From Sphagnum compactum (Eukaryota; Bryophyta; Sphagnopsida; Sphagnales), in the NCBI GenBank assembly GCA_965153455.1, contig OZ234495.1, forward strand, positions 10,722,875 through 10,786,874: a stretch of DNA of 64,000 nucleotides, in the 5' to 3' direction. This document shows, one piece after another, positions 58,561 through 64,000 of this stretch. The position numbers and the translations under genes are program-made. The first letter of the stretch is position 1; every line of letters starts with the position of its first letter. Under the pieces are notes generated by a model. It made no database searches and had not been told where the DNA came from. It saw only the letters and a list, made by a program, of their open reading frames with translations.

Positions 58561-60670
58561 TGTGAGCAACAATAATTGGTTAAAAAATAAAATGACTAGG
58601 TATTTTATTAACCAAGTTTCAAATAAAATCTTATATGTCTTCTAGGCATACTCTAAATGGGAAATTTTATTTGAAGTTTCTACTTGTTTAATCTCAAAAA
58701 TTTGGAAAGCAATGGATCTTCCAAATTGTTTTTAAAAAATATGAAAGACATGATTTTTTCTTGCCTTCTTTTCTTTGTTGTTAAGTGGAAGTTGATGGTT
58801 TGTTTGTGAGATGGGGGTTGGTGGATTTGTTTTAACATTTGCAAACACATGAAGGTTTGGCGAGTGGGGTTTCTAGTATTTGTAAATGTTTTTTAAAACA
58901 CAAAAATTGTTTAGGTTTTGGAATGTAACAATGTTAGAATAAAATACAAAATTTGAATGGATTTTCAATTTGTAGCCAAGTGAATTACGTTCAAGTATTA
59001 ATGTTGTTGTTTTGTGCAAACTTCCTTTCATTCTAGTTGGGGAAATTTGCTTTAGGAAGCATGTTGGTTTTATATTTAGTTTGGTTTCATTTTAAGATGA
59101 GAATTTTGAATGTACAATTTGGATGAATCACAAATATTTAAACTTATTACTCATTGGTGTCACTCAATTCCCACCATTTACTTAACTTTGGTAGTAAGGA
59201 TGGTGCTTTGGGTTCCATTACAGAAATCACACCTAAAAATTAAAACCTAGAACATCTTTGTGGTCAACAATTTACATTCTTAAAATTTCTATGTAGCCTT
59301 TGACTTATAGGAAACTCATGATTATAGTAGAAATTCATATTCCCTATGGAATTTGCCACTTGTTTATATGAACAACAAATGAAAATTGTTAATGACATAA
59401 CATACAACACATGAAAAAAACATTGGTTGATATGGTGATATCATGGTTTCCTCTCAATTTTATGATGTTAATTTTTTTGACAAATATTTCCAAAACAAAA
59501 TTAGTTGAATTTCCATTATAAAATAAATCTTCCAAAATTTCCCAACTATTTTGGCCAAAAAGGAAAAACACAACTATGGTGTAAAGGTTTGCACCCAATA
59601 TCAACACTTGTATCAATTTTGGTAAAAGGATGGTTTGCTTGACAAACATGATTTGAAACAATATCATTAGCCTTTGTGCAACAAACATAATTTTGGTGTT
59701 CAATCATAAATGATCCAACTAGTCACAATAGCCATGGTAGTTGTTATTTACCCCCCAATAGTCATGGCACCTTTCCATAACACCCTAGCCTAAAAACTTA
59801 GACATTTAAACCCTTGTACTTGAAAATTGAACTTGAATTTCTAACGTTACCTTTCTTGGGTGTCATTTTTTGAAAAGATATATGAAAGGGTTAGTTTTCA
59901 TTTTAGTGGAAATTGTTGAGATGAATTTTATTTGGTATATCACCATTTAGGGTGACAACATCTACCAATCTTCATGGTGAAAATAGGCTTGAAACCCTAG
60001 ATGGTTCCCACCTTATTAATGATACTCACCTAACATTGGTTTTTATGATAGTTTTCATGTTTTTACCTTCACAACATTAAAAGTAGAGATGCATTCCCCT
60101 ATCATAAAACCCAATTTGATTTTTTAATGTATGTGGAGGGTATGTTACCAATGTAATTTCCCTCCATTGTTGGGAAGGCATTTTGAAAAAGGAACACTTG
60201 GCCAAAATGGACATTAAAAAAAATAAGATCTTAATTTTTTTTTAAAATTAAAAAAAGTTGAACCACATTTTTACATATAGTAAACCTTTTTGGTAGTGGG
60301 TTTTAGTGGAATTAGGTCCACTTTACCCAATGCCAAGGGCTTTCCCCTTCACTTAATCCTAGTAAAAAAAGAAAAGTCCTTTCTTATGTTCATGCCAAGA
60401 TGTTATCCACTTTTTTTTTTTTCTGCTCACTTAAAAATGTCTCCACCACACATTGCATCTTGTGTGCAAATAACATTTTGCTAAACTTAACGATGATCAC
60501 CATTGATTTGTTACCTTAGTGTCATTGCATCTTGGGAAACCATGCAATTGACATTGTTGAAAGCCCTATTGTGCTTTGCATCCTAGTGCACAATGTCGAG
60601 CTTAACATACCTTTTTATTTATGAAATAATTATGTGGGAAGAATCACCATACTAATGTGCAAATTTTGTT
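58561..60670. other. AT-rich gene-free region
   Basis: No recognised gene. The minus-strand frame 59389-59703 (104 aa) and plus-strand frame 60290-60484 have no familiar motif and skewed composition. Confidence 0.5.
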
Positions 60671-60691
60671 GTTTTTACTATGCTACCTATA

Positions 60692-61115
60692 ACCATGGCA
60701 TTGCAAGATGCAGACCTTAGAATAGTGAAGAAGGGGAAGAACTTTGTCATAGAGGAGGATAAATTACAACTCTCCAAACATGTGTTTCACATCTCCCAAG
60801 ATTCAATTGTAGGAAATGGGTGGAAACATTATACATTTTGGAAGTGCATAGCTTTTCACTACAACACAAAATAGGCATGTTGATTGCATGAAGAATGCCC
60901 AACTAGAAGTTTGTGGGCAAAATGAGGCTTGATAAAACATGGCATTTCAAAAATTTGTGATAATTACTAGGTTGTTCTTGCATTGAATAGGATTTGTTGT
61001 TCTAGTGAAAATGTTCTGAGGAAAGCCTTCGAATTGTACAAGTCCAAGCACTTGAAGGCTGCATCTTTTGTGTTCATTCAATGTTGATTGCTCCTCAAAT
61101 ATGTACCTTGGTCGG
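60692..61115 (+). pseudogene. Decayed Myb/SANT-like protein of PIF/Harbinger-type elements
   Basis: An open frame (60680-60874) reads GKNFVIEEDKLQLSKHVF, then SQDSIVGNGWKHYTFWKCIAFHYN, the pattern of the Myb-like trihelix proteins that accompany Harbinger transposases (an acidic E(E/D) start, 'QD.IVGN', 'FW..Ia..Yn'). After frame changes it continues with ETKWGLIKHGISKF, then LELYKSKH, KATSFVFIHCWLLLKYVP near 61045-61100. Stops and shifts show decay. No transposase (DDE) partner was seen nearby. Confidence 0.6.
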
Positions 61116-61680
61116 GCAAAACAAGAGAAAAAAGTTAGAAAATCATGCCCATGAAGAGCTTTAAATGTTTTCGTGCAATAGACACAGAGAACACAAATGA
61201 TACTTAAAAAAGGATTAGAGGTAGATTGGGGTGTAGTTATGACTATGGTCTAAACTTGAAGCACCCTTAATATTCTCGTGTGACAAAAGACAACTCAAAA
61301 GCGACAAAAATGTGAAAATGTGCAATCATGACACAAGCAAAATTTTCTACTACTTTTAAAACAAGGATTCCTATTGAATAACTAACTGCGAACTAGTTGA
61401 TGAACACCTAGTTGACCACATTGATCATCAATGCACTAATTTCTCTCTAGCCACATCTTAGTTTTGCCTGCTCTATTTGCCTCTCTTTCCTAATAATCTA
61501 TTCCATTTTACTTCATCAACCCAAAACCCAAACTCTTGAATACATCCTTGAAAAAGCTCTTCATATCATTGTTAAATCTGGATTTCAGATTTGGACAAAG
61601 CATATCAATGACTGATATGGACTTATTCTTGATAATATGGCCTGAGATACATGAAAGTATTCAGGCTACTCCCAGCATTT
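61116..61680. other. Spacer
   Basis: Nothing recognised on either strand. Confidence 0.4.
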
Positions 61681-61683
61681 TTT

Positions 61684-61900
61684 TGGCGAATTTTCACCAC
61701 TTGGTGACAAACAAAAAATCCAGTGTGACTCATACATACAAAGGATTTTTTGGGTGAAAAATTCATGAAAGTTGCCTGATTCTGAGGAATTTGTTTGTCA
61801 CCACTTGGTGACAAACAAATCCCAGTGTGACTCATATACATACAAAGGATTTTTTGGGCGAAAAAATTCATCAAAGTTGCCTGATTTTGAGGAATTTCTT
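61684..61900. repeat. ~104-bp tandem duplication
   Basis: CACCACTTGGTGACAAACAA recurs at 61695 and 61799, followed in both copies by CCAGTGTGACTCATA, ACAAAGGATTTTTTGGG and AAAGTTGCCTGATT. CACTTGGTG inside the unit is itself nearly palindromic. Confidence 0.85.
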
Positions 61901-62001
61901 TCTTCTGAAATCACCATACTTACACAATAGGTTCCAGCAAGTCTCTGAAACATAGCAGGATTCTGAAGTTTTTCTACTTTCCTCTCAGACTTGTAGCCAC
62001 A

Positions 62002-62345
62002 TCTTATATATAAAGTGTCTTGTCCGTGCGTCCGTGATTGGGCGTTCTGCTTGCATTTTCTACGGCAGAACCGGCCCGGCCTATAACTGACCACCGGCTA
62101 GCATTTTCTGCGGCAGAACCGGCCTGGACAGTCGGACGGACGGACGGACGGACGGACGGGCGTAATTTTCTTGACAGTGGAGGTGTTGTCCGTCCGCCGA
62201 GGTCCTGAAACCCAGATCGGGACCCGCCTGTCCGTCTGGTCGAGGTCCTGAAACCCAGATCCCAAAAACCTGCCTGGCTCCTCTTTTCCGGGTTTTCGTG
62301 AAACCCGGCAGTTCTGTGCACGAAAACCCGGCAGTTCTGTATTTG
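62002..62345 (+). mobile_element. Helitron-like 5' terminus and adjoining sequence
   Basis: TCTTATATATAAAGTG is followed by a ~20-bp block of TTGTCCGTGCGTCCG words. It begins TC after an A, like many plant Helitron 5' ends, and is repeated almost exactly at 62777. The interior holds a (GGAC)n run (about 62133-62158) and a pair of GAGGTCCTGAAACCCAGATC copies (near 62199 and 62239). No CTRR 3' end with hairpin was identified, so the element is a candidate only. Confidence 0.5.
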
Positions 62346-62620
62346 TATTATGTATTTGTATAATTCTATCTAATTAGGAGTTCTGGATGGATTGATGATG
62401 TGGATGAAATATTATGTATTTATATAATTCTATCCACTGAGGAGTTCTGGATGGATTGATGATGTGGATGAAATATTATACGTTTTACGTTCCGTCCAAT
62501 GAGCTCAGAGTTCTGGATGGGTGGTTATGAGGATGAGATATCATGTATTTGTAGTTCCGTCCAATTAGGAGGAATGATTATGTGGATGAAATATCATTTC
62601 CCAGTGCCGGGTCGTGCCTT
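62346..62620. repeat. ~63-bp tandem repeats, about four copies
   Basis: Variants of GAGTTCTGGATGGATTGATG and GTGGATGAAATATTAT recur near 62380, 62443, 62508 and (partly) 62570. The later copies reappear inverted at 63850-63990. Confidence 0.8.
62461..62605 (+). repeat. Left arm of an inverted repeat (partner 63850-63990)
   Basis: The reverse complement of about 63850-63990 matches this segment nearly base for base (for example CCAATGAGCTCAGAGTTCTG and GATGAGATATCATGTATTTG), with a spacer of about 1.25 kb. Confidence 0.85.
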
Positions 62621-62776
62621 GCAGGATGATTCAATACTGTCCTTCACAAAATTTTGCACTTGGTCCGTCCGTCCGTAATTTTTATTTATTTAATTAAGTA
62701 ATTAGTTTTTTTGCAATTCCTCAATACTTTCCTTCACAAAATTTTGCACTTTGTCCGTCCGTCCGTAATTTTTATA

Positions 62777-62826
62777 TCTTATATATAAAGTGCCTTGTCC
62801 GTGCGTGCGTCCGTGCGTCCAGGTCC
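62777..62826 (+). mobile_element. Second Helitron-like 5' terminus
   Basis: TCTTATATATAAAGTG is again preceded by A and followed by TTGTCCGTGCGTGCGTCC. It sits at the downstream end of the helicase-like frame on the minus strand. Upstream, two near-copies of TTCACAAAATTTTGCACTT and GTCCGTCCGTCCGTAATT lie at 62640-62690 and 62722-62775. Confidence 0.5.
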
Positions 62827-63274
62827 TGACAGTGGAGGTCTCATCAGCCCAAATCATAGCTCGGCAATGCTGGCACTCGGCTGTCCTACCCCCTATGTCA
62901 AGCACCGGAACACTGGCCTCATCAAATTCTGAAAGGGGGACGTAGGCTATTGTGTGCAAATCTCGCTGACCCCGCGCCTGCCGGTGCCGCTCGCGGTTGC
63001 AGTCCCGCTGCTGCCTCCGCTCCTGGTCTGTCAGCCGGGCACGGGGCTCTGCGTTCAGCTCGCGGTGCCGCTCGCGCTGCTGCCTCCGCTCCTGGTCTGT
63101 CAGCCGGGCACGAGCCTCTACGTCCAGCTCGCGGTGGCGCTCGCGCTGCTGGTTCCGCTCCTGGTCTGTCAGCCGGGCACGGGCCTCTGAGTGCTGCTCG
63201 CGGTTGCGGTCCCGCTGCTGCTGCCGGGATACACCTGACCTTCCTCCTGATACATTTTCTGGCCTAAGCTGCAT
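62827..63274 (-). pseudogene. Helitron helicase-type N-terminal fragment
   Basis: The minus-strand open frame 63274-62702 reads, after a short leader, three or four ~20-residue Arg/Glu/Gln-rich repeats (ARARLTDQERRQQRERHREL) and then CQHCRAMIWADE. Arg/Glu-rich repeats followed by a 'C..C.A..W..E' knuckle are typical just before the helitron helicase-like (Rep) domain in plant Helitron ORFs. The coding match stops near 62840, where the Helitron-like terminus begins, so the Rep and helicase domains are absent. The GC-rich codons contrast with the AT-rich surroundings, suggesting a fairly recent arrival. Confidence 0.65.
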
Positions 63275-63426
63275 AAGTTTACAATTCAGAAAGCATTTAG
63301 TTCAGCACAGTAAAAACCTGATTCAGTTTCCTATCTTAAGGCTTGTATTTTGTACTCATTGGGTTGGTGTGTCGGTGAAAGTTTGCTGTGTAGTAGCCAC
63401 TTCTTAGGCTGTTTTATTGTTGTTGG

Positions 63427-63570
63427 AACAGCACAAAAAGTAATGATATTGAGCACTGCAGACCATTATAGTATTGGAAAACTTAGACTTTGTTGTTAGA
63501 ACAGCACAAAAAGTAATGATATTGAACACTGCAGACCATTATAGTATTGGAAAACTTAGACTTTGAGGTT
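63427..63570. repeat. 72-bp tandem duplication
   Basis: GAACAGCACAAAAAGTAATG recurs at 63427 and 63499, and the copies stay almost identical through TATAGTATTGGAAAACTTAG. Confidence 0.9.
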
Positions 63571-63849
63571 CCATTCCAATGTATTTTAATATATTTTACA
63601 AAGGGCTTTTTTGGAGAAACATATACAAAAGTTGTTGCCACATTCATATCATTGGAGCTGAAAAAAAGAAAGCCTCTGGTTTGCAAATTTACAGTAAGAA
63701 GCTTGATTTTTGAACCTCTGAAAAATCGACAAATCTTCTCTCTACCATTTTATTTTGAAAATAATAATTAAATAATCCCATTATGCGAGAGAAAACTTTT
63801 TTTTCACATAATCAATCCATCCAAAACTCTTAAGTGGACAAAACTACAA

Positions 63850-63990
63850 AATCTTTAATATTTCATCCACAAATCATTCCTCCTAATTGGACGGAACTAC
63901 AAATACATGATATCTCATCCTCATAACCACCCATCCAGAACTCTGAGCTCATTGGATGGAACTAAAAACGTATAATATTTCATCCACATA
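63850..63990 (-). repeat. Right arm of an inverted repeat (partner 62461-62605)
   Basis: Inverted near-copy of 62461-62605. The arm probably continues past the window edge at 64000, so its full extent is unknown. Confidence 0.85.
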
Positions 63991-64000
63991 ATCACAGAAC

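Noticed and set aside
62950-63267. Plus-strand frames rich in Ala/Gly/Pro or Arg/Ser/Cys
   Set aside because: Antisense readings of the GC-rich Arg/Glu repeats in the Helitron-type fragment.

Overview
The window looks like nuclear DNA of a land plant with a large, repeat-rich genome. The evidence is multi-exon genes with GT-AG introns and one GC-AG intron, a gene for a precursor of a thylakoid-lumen protein, a plant-type nuclear pore anchor (TPR/NUA) gene, a plant GT64 glycosyltransferase gene, and many TTTAGGG-type (plant telomere-like) tracts. Low gene density, intron-rich genes and many decayed LINE, Helitron-like and other transposon remnants would fit a fern or another seedless plant. 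That placement is inference; the sequence does not name the species.

Layout. 1-9 kb is repeat territory: a ~176-bp satellite, a decayed zinc-finger gene probably carried by a transposon, a ~287-bp tandem array, a large imperfect inverted repeat and two decayed LINE fragments on the minus strand. 10-13.3 kb holds a two-coding-exon MYND zinc-finger/DUF4470 gene (minus), with a 5'-UTR intron, a short uORF and a TATA box. 16.2-19.3 kb holds a six-exon gene (plus) for a protein like thylakoid lumenal 15.0 kDa protein 2. 21.1-22.4 kb holds three exons (plus) of a DNL-type zinc-ribbon gene whose last exon I cannot find. 22.4-30.8 kb is mostly low-complexity sequence with a Tourist-like MITE. 30.9-33.5 kb holds a five-exon GT64 gene of the EPC1/GMT1 type (minus). 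38.3-52.7 kb is one long gene of about 42 small exons (minus) for the nuclear-basket coiled-coil protein NUA/TPR. Its upstream side carries a 40/42-bp minisatellite and a CACTA-type MITE. 53.6-64 kb is AT-rich and gene-poor, with remnants of a DUF4371/hAT-like gene, a Harbinger-type Myb-like gene and Helitron-like ends with a helicase N-terminal fragment.

The five genes are unrelated in function (chloroplast lumen, organelle chaperone partner, Golgi glycosylation, nuclear basket, unknown MYND protein), and nothing indicates a cluster. I built exon models by hand from conserved protein blocks, splice-site consensus and phase agreement. Where phase did not close I say so. I found no convincing new biological system. 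The most informative loci are the DNL gene without its second zinc knuckle, the telomere-motif palindrome, the minisatellite upstream of NUA and the inverted Helitron-like cluster at the right edge.
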